From: Candidatus Cloacimonadota bacterium
Lineage (GTDB): Bacteria > Cloacimonadota > Cloacimonadia > JGIOTU-2
DNA length: 17,414 nucleotides
Direction of reading: 5' to 3'
Assembly: GCA_030628975.1 (NCBI GenBank)
Contig: DAOVPZ010000006.1
Coordinates: 1-17,414 of the forward strand
The position numbers were made by a program, and so were the translations under genes. This document shows, piece after piece, positions 7,657 through 14,551 of the stretch; within the stretch, counting starts at the first letter, position 1, and the number at the start of each line of letters is the position of its first letter. Under the pieces are notes generated by a model. It did not search any database, was not told where the DNA came from, and saw only the letters and a list, made by a program, of their open reading frames with translations.

Positions 7657-8460
7657 ATGAAATATTCAACATTTCTAACTATTTTACTTCTAATACCAGC
7701 TTTTTTATCAGCAGCATTTCTTCAACTTTCACCTTCAGCAAAATTAGCTGCAGTCTCTGATATATCTGCTTTTGAGGAAAGTCCATCTTCTGTTTTTTAT
7801 AATCCAGCAGTTTTTAACAGGAAGCTTTCTTTATCCTCATCATATTTCGTGCCATTTTCTCTTAGTGACCTGTCGTATAAAAATGCTGTAACTGGTTATG
7901 GCTACGGAAGATTTAATGTTGTTACTGGATTTCAAGAACTTGGTAATGAGATATTCAAAGAACAGACATTTATAATGGCAGTTAATTATAACATCATACA
8001 AAATTTCACCATTGGTTGTGATTATCGTTTTTTAAGAAATGAAGTCTATACTATGAATAATAAAAATGCTTCTCAATTTGATGTTGGAATCCTTGCAATC
8101 GTTGATAAATATAAACTTTTTACTTCATTTTCTAATATTAGTTTCAGCAAAATTGGAAATGATGATCTCCCACAAGAAAGTCGAACAGGGATTACTTATC
8201 AAATTTATGATAATCTAAAATCCGGTATATGCGTTGTAAAAGAGCTTGGATATGATTTTTCTTTTCACTTTGGAGTTGTTTATTATCCTTTTAAAGCACT
8301 TGGAATTTTAAGCGGATTCCATACTGAGCCGACTAACAACCGATTATCTGCTGGATTAGAATTTAATATCAGCAATCTAAGAATAAATTATGGGTTCAAA
8401 ACTCATCAGATGTTGGAGTTGGCTCACTACTTTACAATATGCTATCAGTGGAGTAAATGA
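7657..8460 (+). CDS. PorV/PorQ-like outer-membrane beta-barrel protein
   Basis: The 267-residue protein begins with a signal peptide (hydrophobic residues 5-18, likely cleavage near FLSA-A). The mature start has a pattern seen in PorV/PorQ/FadL-like barrels of FCB bacteria: LQLSPSAKLAAVSDISAF...SSVFYNPA, with the NPA motif near residue 50. The rest alternates polar and hydrophobic residues with aromatic strand ends and short turns, consistent with about 10-12 strands. PorV and PorQ relatives work with type IX secretion, and the sorting-domain fragment at the left edge makes such a role conceivable, but this is inference. AGGA lies about ten bases before the ATG. Its stop overlaps the start of the next gene (ATGA), so the two proteins probably act together. 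Confidence 0.68.
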   Translation: MKYSTFLTILLLIPAFLSAAFLQLSPSAKLAAVSDISAFEESPSSVFYNPAVFNRKLSLSSSYFVPFSLSDLSYKNAVTGYGYGRFNVVTGFQELGNEIFKEQTFIMAVNYNIIQNFTIGCDYRFLRNEVYTMNNKNASQFDVGILAIVDKYKLFTSFSNISFSKIGNDDLPQESRTGITYQIYDNLKSGICVVKELGYDFSFHFGVVYYPFKALGILSGFHTEPTNNRLSAGLEFNISNLRINYGFKTHQMLELAHYFTICYQWSK

Positions 8461-10325
8461 AGAAGATTCTTTATACCATCACTCTAATTTTTTTACTTAA
8501 CCAAGCTTGGGCAGAAGACGAAGCCCAGATGGAAAAACTTTTTTCAACTGAAGAAGAAACATATAAGATTACCGAACTCTACAGCCAGCTGCAATATCTG
8601 AAAAAAAACAAGCTCAATATTAACCATGCAAATTATAAAGATTTGATATTACTCCCATGGCTTTCTCCAATTCAGATTGAAAATATTATACAATTTAGAA
8701 ATCAAAATAAGATAACAAACAAGAAACAACTTAGAAAAGCTGGAATCCCAGAAGATACTATTGAAGAAATCCTTCCATATATTTCATTTGGAAACCCATC
8801 CCCAATGCATTTTCGAAATAGAATTAGAGTTCAATATAAATTCCATTCACAAAATGGTTCAATTTTTCAAGATACTACTTTTTATGAAACTATAAAATTC
8901 TATCAAAAACATACAATAAGTTGGAGAAATTATAGAATACATTTTATTTCACAAAAGGATGAGGGAGAAAAAGATTTTTGGGATTTTTATACAGGAAGCC
9001 TTGTAACAGAAAAACTTGGATTCCTTAATAAAATTGTAATTGGGAATTACAGATTAGCATTTGGTCAAGGAATTACTTTTGCACCGAAATTGGGACTCTC
9101 AAAAGGTGGAAATGCAACACACCAACCCATTAAAAACTTCTCAAATATCAAATCATATACAAGTACAAACGAGGTCAATTCTTTATTTGGGAGTGCAATT
9201 AATCTAAAGATTGGCAAATTTGGTCTTATTCCTTTTTATTCAAATTACAAATTGGATGCTAATATTGAAGATGGCTTTATAAAAAGCATTTACATAACAG
9301 GATTCCATCGCACTGAAACTGAAAAAGAAAAAAAGGATAAAATAACCGAAAAGATTTATGGTGCTCATCTCTCTTATGGTAATCCCCGCGGCGGGGATCG
9401 GATAGGCATTACAGCTATCAATACTAAATACAGTTTGCCATTTTCTGATTTGAATATCAAACAGGAACAAAACATTTTTGGGTTAAATTATAACCTCAAA
9501 TTAGATAATTTCAACTTTTTCGGTGAGGGTGCTATTGCTGAAAAGAAGGAATCATATCTTTTGGGACTTTTCTGGGAAAAGGAGAATTTTGAAAATCTAA
9601 TAATATTCAGAAACTATGATAAATATTTCCCAACCTTTCATGGAAATCCATTTCATACAAGTGGAAATTTTGATAATGAGACAGGAATTTATTACGGAAT
9701 ATCATTTCGCCCTTTTGCTCGTTCAAAATTAGATATGTATCTTGATATTTACAAATTTCCCAAACAGAGGTCTCGGGAGAATATGCCGACTTATGGTTTT
9801 GATAAATTCCTACAATTTGAGAAAAAATGGAAGACTTCTAAGATTCGTCTAACTTTCCATCAAAAGCAGTCAGAACGCTGGAGGACTATATCTGATGACA
9901 GTAAAATTTATCAAATCGAAAGAAATACCTTTCGTGTTGATTGGTGGCAAATTATTAATCCCAAAGTAGAAATAAAACTACGAAGCGAATATACATTTCA
10001 CCAATATAAAAACGGAAATAAATATGATTCCGGAATACTGTTTTATCAAGACATAAAATTCCGCTTCTCTCCCAAACTTACGAATTACATCCGTATCTGC
10101 CAATACCACACCGCGGATATCATCCTATATATGTATGAAAATGACCTGGATGGAATTATGCTTAATTCTCAATTCAAAGGTGATGGAATATTCGGATATA
10201 TCTTATTAAAGTACGATCTTGGTAAACATCTTTCTTTACAGATGAAATACTCAGAAAAAATCTGGAAGGAGAAAAAGTTAGAAAAATCTCAACAGATTAA
10301 AATGCAAATTGAGACAAGATTCTGA
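8457..10325 (+). CDS. Outer-membrane beta-barrel protein with N-terminal helix-hairpin-helix domain
   Basis: The 622-residue protein has a signal peptide (cleavage probably after AWA, residue 19). A ComEA-like helix-hairpin-helix unit spans about residues 52-111 (LNINHANYKDLILLPWLSPIQIENIIQF, then a second hairpin ending GIPEDTIEEILPYISF). The remainder, about 115-622, is rich in alternating aromatic strands and ends in Phe, as outer-membrane barrels do. HHH units usually bind DNA without sequence specificity. Similar HHH-plus-barrel proteins are widespread in Bacteroidota genomes and are often labelled ComEA-like, without a proven role. DNA binding or uptake at the outer membrane is a hypothesis. 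It overlaps the preceding barrel gene by four bases. A GC-rich palindrome encodes NPRGGD (309-314). Confidence 0.72.
   Translation: MKKILYTITLIFLLNQAWAEDEAQMEKLFSTEEETYKITELYSQLQYLKKNKLNINHANYKDLILLPWLSPIQIENIIQFRNQNKITNKKQLRKAGIPEDTIEEILPYISFGNPSPMHFRNRIRVQYKFHSQNGSIFQDTTFYETIKFYQKHTISWRNYRIHFISQKDEGEKDFWDFYTGSLVTEKLGFLNKIVIGNYRLAFGQGITFAPKLGLSKGGNATHQPIKNFSNIKSYTSTNEVNSLFGSAINLKIGKFGLIPFYSNYKLDANIEDGFIKSIYITGFHRTETEKEKKDKITEKIYGAHLSYGNPRGGDRIGITAINTKYSLPFSDLNIKQEQNIFGLNYNLKLDNFNFFGEGAIAEKKESYLLGLFWEKENFENLIIFRNYDKYFPTFHGNPFHTSGNFDNETGIYYGISFRPFARSKLDMYLDIYKFPKQRSRENMPTYGFDKFLQFEKKWKTSKIRLTFHQKQSERWRTISDDSKIYQIERNTFRVDWWQIINPKVEIKLRSEYTFHQYKNGNKYDSGILFYQDIKFRFSPKLTNYIRICQYHTADIILYMYENDLDGIMLNSQFKGDGIFGYILLKYDLGKHLSLQMKYSEKIWKEKKLEKSQQIKMQIETRF
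9382..9398 (+). repeat. GC-rich 17-bp palindrome inside the HHH-barrel gene
   Basis: ATCCCCGC and GCGGGGAT flank a single G. The element codes for NPRGGD at residues 309-314, probably a loop between barrel strands, and stands out from very AT-rich flanks. Confidence 0.6.
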
Positions 10326-10421
10326 TTAAATCTGTATAGAGGTTAGATAAAAACAAGAATTACACATTCCGTTTCCCGATAAATCGTGACACAAAGGAGC
10401 ATGAAAATTTCAGAGATTATT

Positions 10422-10472
10422 TGGAGTAGGCGAGCCTCTCGCCTTATTAAGCCGACGGAGTCGGCTACTCCA
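10422..10472. repeat. Y-shaped (three-stem) palindromic element
   Basis: Outer arms TGGAGT/ACTCCA enclose two perfect hairpins: GGCGAG-cct-CTCGCC (10429-10443) and AGCCGAC-gga-GTCGGCT (10450-10466), joined by a short T/A linker. The 51-bp unit would fold into a cloverleaf-like form as single-stranded DNA or RNA. It lies in the gap before gpmI, is much more GC-rich than its surroundings, and has no T-tract expected of a terminator. Confidence 0.7.
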
Positions 10473-10492
10473 TATAATATTAAGGTGATATG

Positions 10493-10518
10493 CATTCCCA
10501 AGCTGGGGCTTGGGAATG
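10493..10518. repeat. Perfect 11-bp hairpin repeat
   Basis: CATTCCCAAGC (10493-10503), a TGGG loop and GCTTGGGAATG (10508-10518) form a perfect stem. It resembles short palindromic intergenic repeats of the REP type. It is 20 bp after the Y-shaped element and close to the gpmI start. Confidence 0.65.
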
Positions 10519-10536
10519 AGAGTATATATTTATTTT

Positions 10537-10560
10537 CTTCGTGTCTTTGTGCCTTTGTGG
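10537..10560 (+). repeat. Triplicated octamer (CTTYGTGN) leading into the gpmI ribosome-binding site
   Basis: Three consecutive octamers, CTTCGTGT, CTTTGTGC and CTTTGTGG, are followed by CGAAAGGATTTTCAG and the gpmI ATG. The array ends 15 bases before the start codon, and AAAGGA behind it serves as the Shine-Dalgarno. Confidence 0.6.
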
Positions 10561-10575
10561 CGAAAGGATTTTCAG

Positions 10576-12144
10576 ATGAAAAATAAAGTAATGCTAATCA
10601 TAATGGACGGCTTTGGCTTATCCGACGAAGTAAAAGGTAATGCCATCAAAGCTGCAAAAACTCCAAATCTGGATAAGCTATTTGCAACAAAACCCTGGAC
10701 AAGACTCAAATGTTCTGGAAATGCAGTTGGCTTACCAGAAGGACAAATGGGAAATTCTGAGGTTGGACACCTCAATATTGGAGCAGGAAGAATTGTTTAT
10801 CAATATATTACACAAATAAATCTGAGTATAAAAGATGGCACATTCTTCAAAAATCCGGAATTGATGAAAGCTATCAAACATTGTATAAATTTCAATTCAA
10901 TTTTACACATCTTTGGATTGCTTTCTGATGGCTGTGTGCATAGTTCATTTGACCATCTATGGGCTATACTGAAATTAGCAAAAAATAATAATCTTAATAA
11001 AGTATATCTTCATGCTTTTATGGATGGCAGGGATACTCTTCCTCATAGTGGGGTTGGTTTTATAAAACAATTTCAGGAAAAAGCAAAAGAAACTCGTCTT
11101 GGCGAATCAAGCCGTAGCCAGATTGGCGTTGGCAAAATTGCTACAATTTCAGGACGATACTATGCAATGGATAGAGACAATCGATGGGAAAGAATTGAAA
11201 AAGCATACAAAGCGATTGTATTTGGAAAAGGGAATGATGGAACCGATCCTGTCGCAATTATGGAAGAAAGTTATGAAAATGATATTACCGATGAGTTTGT
11301 CATTCCAACAGTTATAAAAGAAAAAGGAAACCCTATTGCAACTGTATCTGATAATGATGCAATTATTTTTTTCAACTTCCGTGCTGATAGAGCTCGTCAA
11401 CTTACGAATAGCTTTGTCTGCCCTGACTTTAATAAGTTTAAAATCAAAAAAATTAATAACCTTCTTTTTACAACAATAACTCAATATGATGTAAGATTTA
11501 ATGAGTTCGTAAATGTAGTATTTAGACCAATAAAATTAACAAATATTCTTGGTGAGGTTTTACAAAATAATGGTTTGCGACAACTAAGAATTGCTGAGAC
11601 TGAGAAATATGCACATGTTACATTCTTCTTTAATGGTGGAGTTGAAAAGCCATTTAAAAATGAGGATAGAATTCTTATTCATTCCCCCAAAGTTGCAACT
11701 TATGACCTGCAACCAGAAATGAGTGCATACCTTGTAACGGATAGAGTAATAAAGGAAATTAATTCACAAAAGTATGATGTGATAATTCTAAATTTTGCAA
11801 ATTGTGATATGGTGGGGCATACAGGAGTTTTTGAAGCTGCTGTAAAGGCGGTAGAAGCTGTCGACCGTTCCGTTGGTAGAATTGTAGAAGTGGTTGAAAA
11901 AAATAATTACAATTATCTAATTACTGCTGACCATGGTAATTCAGAAAAGATGCTTGATGAAAACGAAAATATTTTTACTGCTCATACTATGAATGATGTT
12001 CCTATTATATTTTGTTGTAAAGACAAAACAGATTTAAATTTACGAGATGATGGCAAACTTGCTGATATTGCGCCTACAATGTTAGATATTTTAATTATTG
12101 ATAAGCCGGAGGAGATGACCGGGAAATCGTTAATCAAGAATTGA
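10576..12144 (+). CDS. gpmI: 2,3-bisphosphoglycerate-independent phosphoglycerate mutase
   Basis: The enzyme interconverts 3- and 2-phosphoglycerate in glycolysis and gluconeogenesis using two metal ions (usually Mn2+) and a phosphoserine. The 522 residues are near the family norm. Visible motifs are IIMDGFG with metal ligand D11, MGNSEVGH with catalytic S61, LSDGCVHS (117-123), HAFMDGRD (146-153), GRYYAMDRDNRW (193-204), NFRADRARQ, NCDMVGHTG and TADHGNSE. The ATG at 10576 is chosen because the family starts at this point and AAAGGA precedes it. A frame continues upstream for 22 codons, but these lie in repeat DNA. Relative to E. coli and B. subtilis enzymes there are exactly ten extra residues (about 173-182, TRLGESSRSQ) between GRD and GRYYAMDRD. 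It stands alone; repeats lie on both sides. Confidence 0.96.
   Translation: MKNKVMLIIMDGFGLSDEVKGNAIKAAKTPNLDKLFATKPWTRLKCSGNAVGLPEGQMGNSEVGHLNIGAGRIVYQYITQINLSIKDGTFFKNPELMKAIKHCINFNSILHIFGLLSDGCVHSSFDHLWAILKLAKNNNLNKVYLHAFMDGRDTLPHSGVGFIKQFQEKAKETRLGESSRSQIGVGKIATISGRYYAMDRDNRWERIEKAYKAIVFGKGNDGTDPVAIMEESYENDITDEFVIPTVIKEKGNPIATVSDNDAIIFFNFRADRARQLTNSFVCPDFNKFKIKKINNLLFTTITQYDVRFNEFVNVVFRPIKLTNILGEVLQNNGLRQLRIAETEKYAHVTFFFNGGVEKPFKNEDRILIHSPKVATYDLQPEMSAYLVTDRVIKEINSQKYDVIILNFANCDMVGHTGVFEAAVKAVEAVDRSVGRIVEVVEKNNYNYLITADHGNSEKMLDENENIFTAHTMNDVPIIFCCKDKTDLNLRDDGKLADIAPTMLDILIIDKPEEMTGKSLIKN
11092..11121 (+). other. In-frame 30-bp insertion in gpmI
   Basis: Between the GRD motif and GRYYAMDRD this protein has 39 residues where the E. 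coli and B. subtilis sequences, as I recall them, have 29. The extra segment TRLGESSRSQ is encoded by DNA richer in G+C than its flanks and contains self-complementary pieces (TGGC/GCCA, CTTG/CAAG). It replaces a surface loop region, and all catalytic motifs are intact. Confidence 0.55.
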
Positions 12145-12190
12145 GGATTATATAGTTGGAATTGGGAAGGTTAACGGAAAAGCTTACCTG

Positions 12191-12291
12191 CCCCTGTGAA
12201 ATAATAAAAAAGTTTTGAGATAACTGTAAAAACCAAAAGATAGAGAAAACTAATTCACGCAACCGCAATAAACTGCCGCTATTTCACGGGG
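12191..12291. repeat. Imperfect inverted repeat downstream of gpmI
   Basis: CCCCTGTGAAATA (12191-12203) and TATTTCACGGGG (12280-12291) are reverse complements apart from one missing base. They bracket about 76 bp of AT-rich sequence without an open frame. The right arm abuts the branched hairpin at 12297, so the two may form one intergenic element. Confidence 0.5.
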
Positions 12292-12296
12292 TCAAG

Positions 12297-12376
12297 TTCA
12301 CCCTGTTAGATGGTCTGCCAGACCCGATAAATCAGGGATGCCGTATTCTCGGCACTCGGGAATCTAACAGGGTGAA
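12297..12376. repeat. 80-bp branched palindromic element
   Basis: Perfect 15-bp arms TTCACCCTGTTAGAT (12297-12311) and ATCTAACAGGGTGAA (12362-12376) enclose further stems: GGTCT-gcc-AGACC, CCCGA...TCGGG and TGCCG-tattct-CGGCA. This gives a multi-branched fold. It contains CCCGATAAATC, which also occurs near 10376, suggesting pieces of one repeat family. No T-run follows the stem. The convergent position between gpmI and the DUF6232 gene would also suit a bidirectional terminator, but a mobile or REP-like repeat is likelier. Confidence 0.65.
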
Positions 12377-12440
12377 ACGATTGTTAGAATGCTCTTAATA
12401 CCATTAAAACAAAAAACTCTACAAGTTAGCACAAATCATT

Positions 12441-12815
12441 CTATCCTCTAGCAATAATTGCTTCATTGACTGCGTCTACAACTCGTAAGATAAAGCCTTT
12501 ATTTTTGCTGGTTAGGGCTTCGACTTCGCCAGAAGCACTACTTAACATAATTGAGTATTTAGGCTTTTTCAGCACCCACCAAGCTATACCTATTACTAAA
12601 AGAATTATACCGCCAGGAAGAGCACCTGATTTAGCACCAATAATCATTCCTAATATTCCTAAAACAATAAGGATAATGGGACCTATTCTTGAAGGATTGT
12701 AAACGGTAGATTTAACTGAAGTTACTCCACTCATTGCATATGTTTGACCTGGAACAACAAATCGTGAATTTGTTACTGTCACTACACCTTCTTCTAAAAA
12801 AGTCTGTTCTGCCAT
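12441..12815 (-). CDS. DUF6232-like small membrane protein
   Basis: The 124-residue protein begins with a short beta-like segment (EEGVVTVTNSRFVVPGQTYAMSGVTSVKS). Two adjacent hydrophobic helices (about 43-60 and 66-84) follow, with a glycine-rich turn. A C-terminal alpha/beta segment contains SGEVEALTSKNKGFILRVVDAVNEAI. This layout fits the DUF6232 family of small two-helix membrane proteins, whose role is unknown. The C-terminal region resembles a PH-like half-domain that follows the membrane hairpin in that family; this is inference. The start has an excellent Shine-Dalgarno, TAAGGAGG, with about seven bases of spacing. It is a single gene on the minus strand. It is flanked by a 13-bp inverted repeat and an 11-bp direct repeat. 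Confidence 0.72.
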   Translation of the reverse strand: MAEQTFLEEGVVTVTNSRFVVPGQTYAMSGVTSVKSTVYNPSRIGPIILIVLGILGMIIGAKSGALPGGIILLVIGIAWWVLKKPKYSIMLSSASGEVEALTSKNKGFILRVVDAVNEAIIARG

Positions 12816-13104
12816 TGTTTTTCCTCCTTAATATTTTATTACCTCATAGTTAATGTTATAATATCAACATCTTCTTTACTCTTATAATTTCATCTATTTC
12901 CTGTGGATTTTGCCAGCAGAAAATTTAGTCCAGAACAACAATCAATAATTCTTCCGAGCATTCTAACATATATTAGACTGAAACAAACAACATATAAAAC
13001 CCTATTTTTGAAGTTAGCACACTATAAAACAAATTCCTATCTATGACATTAACTTTCCCAAATGCTTCATAATTTAGTTAAAAAAATAGAAGTTCCAAAA
13101 AATA

Positions 13105-13222
13105 TTGTCAAACATTTTTTTAAAAAAACTTGCAAAAATTATCCTAATTTTACAAATTTGTTTATCATTTCAGTATAAGAGAGTTAAAAGACCAAGAGGG
13201 AAACCCTTAAAAAATTAAGAAT
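13105..13222 (+). repeat. Duplicated leader, copy A
   Basis: This stretch is nearly identical to 14552-14692. The first 87 bases (13105-13191) match 14552-14638 with only a few differences. The last 42 (13181-13222) align without gaps to 14651-14692, where copy B carries 23 extra bases. It contains ACAAATTTGT, TTTACA-19-TATAAG as a weak promoter candidate, and GAGGG-aaa-CCCTT. No gene follows: the base matching the GTG start of copy B is changed (ATT), and repeat DNA comes next. Confidence 0.75.
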
Positions 13223-13233
13223 TACAAATTATC

Positions 13234-13340
13234 CATCCTCCGAAGCCCCGATTCATCCTTCGTAGTTCATCCTTCGCAGTAGCCTGCTACGGAGAATGTA
13301 TACTGCGGAGAATGGATCTAATCGGGACGGAGGACGGATG
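13234..13340. repeat. Compound palindrome with internal tandem repeats
   Basis: Outer arms CATCC/GGATG, CCTCCG/CGGAGG and CCCGATT/AATCGGG enclose two adjacent 14-mers, TTCATCCTTCGTAG and TTCATCCTTCGCAG (13252-13279), differing at one base. These face their rough complements CTACGGAGAATG (13287-13298) and CTGCGGAGAATG (13303-13314). The whole can fold in several ways. AATCGGGA (13320-13327) can also pair with TCCCGATT at 13379-13386. Confidence 0.65.
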
Positions 13341-13540
13341 AGTTTGGAGGTTGAAAGCCTAAGGGCAGACTTCAGCCATCCCGATTAGCATTTCATTAAT
13401 ATTCATAAAAATCAAAAGTCTCATTCAAAACTCTTCAAATTTTTAAATATGCAACAATTTTTGCGTAGAATAGAAGGATTTGTTAGGTAGCATGTATTAT
13501 GTTTCTTCTGCTATAATTATAAAATTAAGGAAACAATAAT

Positions 13541-14392
13541 TCACAATCTATATAACTTCCTTAACCCCTGAAGATCTTGAAGTACTAATATCCCCATTGT
13601 AAAAAGAGTGATTCCTATTTTTACTTGAGGATAATTACATAAAGTGCGCCATGCATTCCGCATACCTTTAGACCAATAAATATCGTCAACCACAACTATT
13701 CCATGTGGTCTAAAGGATGGCAAACAGATATTAAAGTAGTTTATTGTGGCTTGAAAATGATGATCACCATCTATAAATAGATAATCTATTGGTCCATATT
13801 TTTTCAAGATATCTTTTAATACATCCTCAAATCGACCTGTAACGACCATAACTGATGAGAGGCCAAGGCGGGATAACTGATTCCTTGCATATTCAGCAAT
13901 GTTATTTGCTCCTTCAATCGTAATAAGTTTTCCAAACCCATTTAATGCCAAAGCAGCGCCATGATATGAAGCAGAAATACCAATAGATGTTCCTAATTCT
14001 ATTCCTACTGTTGGTTGATAATGTCGAATTAATGAAAACAGAAATGAACCCCCAAATTTTTGAGTGCTACTATAACGGGCAATTTTTGCTATCGTCCTTT
14101 GATGTGTATTGTATGTTGATTTTTTTTGATATCTAGACCTAAATGGAAAGTGACCTGCCCCCAAATACTCTACCTCAATGGATGTTGTTGTATTCAAGGC
14201 TAAGCGACGGTAATCTTCGATTTGTTCGATCCACTTCAATTCCTTCGAATTAAATGAGTTATTTGCTACTTGTTCAAGTGAATGCCCTAATGCTGGTTCA
14301 ATAGAACAAATGGAGTTAATTCTATGTCGTCGCATTATTGAAAGATAATTTTGTAAAATTAGATGCACCAACTGATTTATATACCAATTCAT
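13541..14392 (-). CDS. Class I SAM-dependent methyltransferase (Methyltransf_24-like)
   Basis: The 283-residue protein has a Rossmann-type methyltransferase domain from about residue 105. Motif I is VGIELGTSIGIS (129-140). An acidic residue follows in LITIEGA (E160). FIDGDHHFQATINYF (207-221) and VVVDDIYWSKGMRNAW (233-248) complete the pattern seen in O-methyltransferase-like proteins common in Bacteroidota. Those proteins also share the preceding LGAG...R segment (here 77-80). The substrate is unknown; an O-linked acceptor is inference. No good Shine-Dalgarno precedes the ATG (AGAAGATTAT), so the start is uncertain; M20 is an alternative. The gene is solitary, sits between two copies of the same leader sequence, and may have been inserted there. 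Confidence 0.82.
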   Translation of the reverse strand: MNWYINQLVHLILQNYLSIMRRHRINSICSIEPALGHSLEQVANNSFNSKELKWIEQIEDYRRLALNTTTSIEVEYLGAGHFPFRSRYQKKSTYNTHQRTIAKIARYSSTQKFGGSFLFSLIRHYQPTVGIELGTSIGISASYHGAALALNGFGKLITIEGANNIAEYARNQLSRLGLSSVMVVTGRFEDVLKDILKKYGPIDYLFIDGDHHFQATINYFNICLPSFRPHGIVVVDDIYWSKGMRNAWRTLCNYPQVKIGITLFTMGILVLQDLQGLRKLYRL

Positions 14393-14551
14393 ATAATCTT
14401 CTAAATAATATGTTTATAATATATCTAACCTAGTGTTGACTTGCGAATTTGCAACATAATACCCTTATATCTTAGCTTCATAATATTCATCCTAAATTAA
14501 ATATCTATCTTTTATAAAATCAAAATATAAAAAAATTAAGTATTATTTTAT

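Larger units (their letters stand above)
12816..13540. other. 725-bp non-coding region with leader copy A and a compound repeat
   Basis: From 12831 to 13104 the sequence is AT-rich with no gene or recognised RNA. From 13105 it holds the first copy of the duplicated leader, then the compound palindrome at 13234-13340 and a smaller hairpin at 13349-13377 (GGTTGAA...TTCAGCC around GCC-taag-GGC). From 13390 to 13540 it is AT-rich with nothing recognised. The end of the methyltransferase gene follows. Confidence 0.6.

Noticed and set aside
10510..10575. Upstream in-frame ATG that would extend phosphoglycerate mutase by 22 residues
   Set aside because: The extension lies in hairpin and octamer repeat DNA, does not resemble the family N-terminus, and AAAGGA is placed correctly for the ATG at 10576.
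10386..10586. Small plus-strand open frame in the gap before gpmI
   Set aside because: It consists of the palindromic and octamer repeats and overlaps the gpmI start; the codons reflect repeat DNA, not a protein.
11149..11484. Open frames on the strand opposite gpmI, and similar ones opposite rpoD, mutS2, cvpA and the barrel gene
   Set aside because: They lie wholly inside well-supported genes, have no recognisable product and no ribosome-binding sites, and are expected by chance.
12297..12376. Simple rho-independent terminator for gpmI
   Set aside because: The stem is long and branched, lies about 150 bp after the stop, and no T-tract follows on either strand; a repeat element is the better call, though termination is not excluded.
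13252..13314. Tandem repeats considered as a CRISPR array
   Set aside because: The units are 12-14 bp, adjacent without unique spacers, and self-complementary; no cas gene is present.
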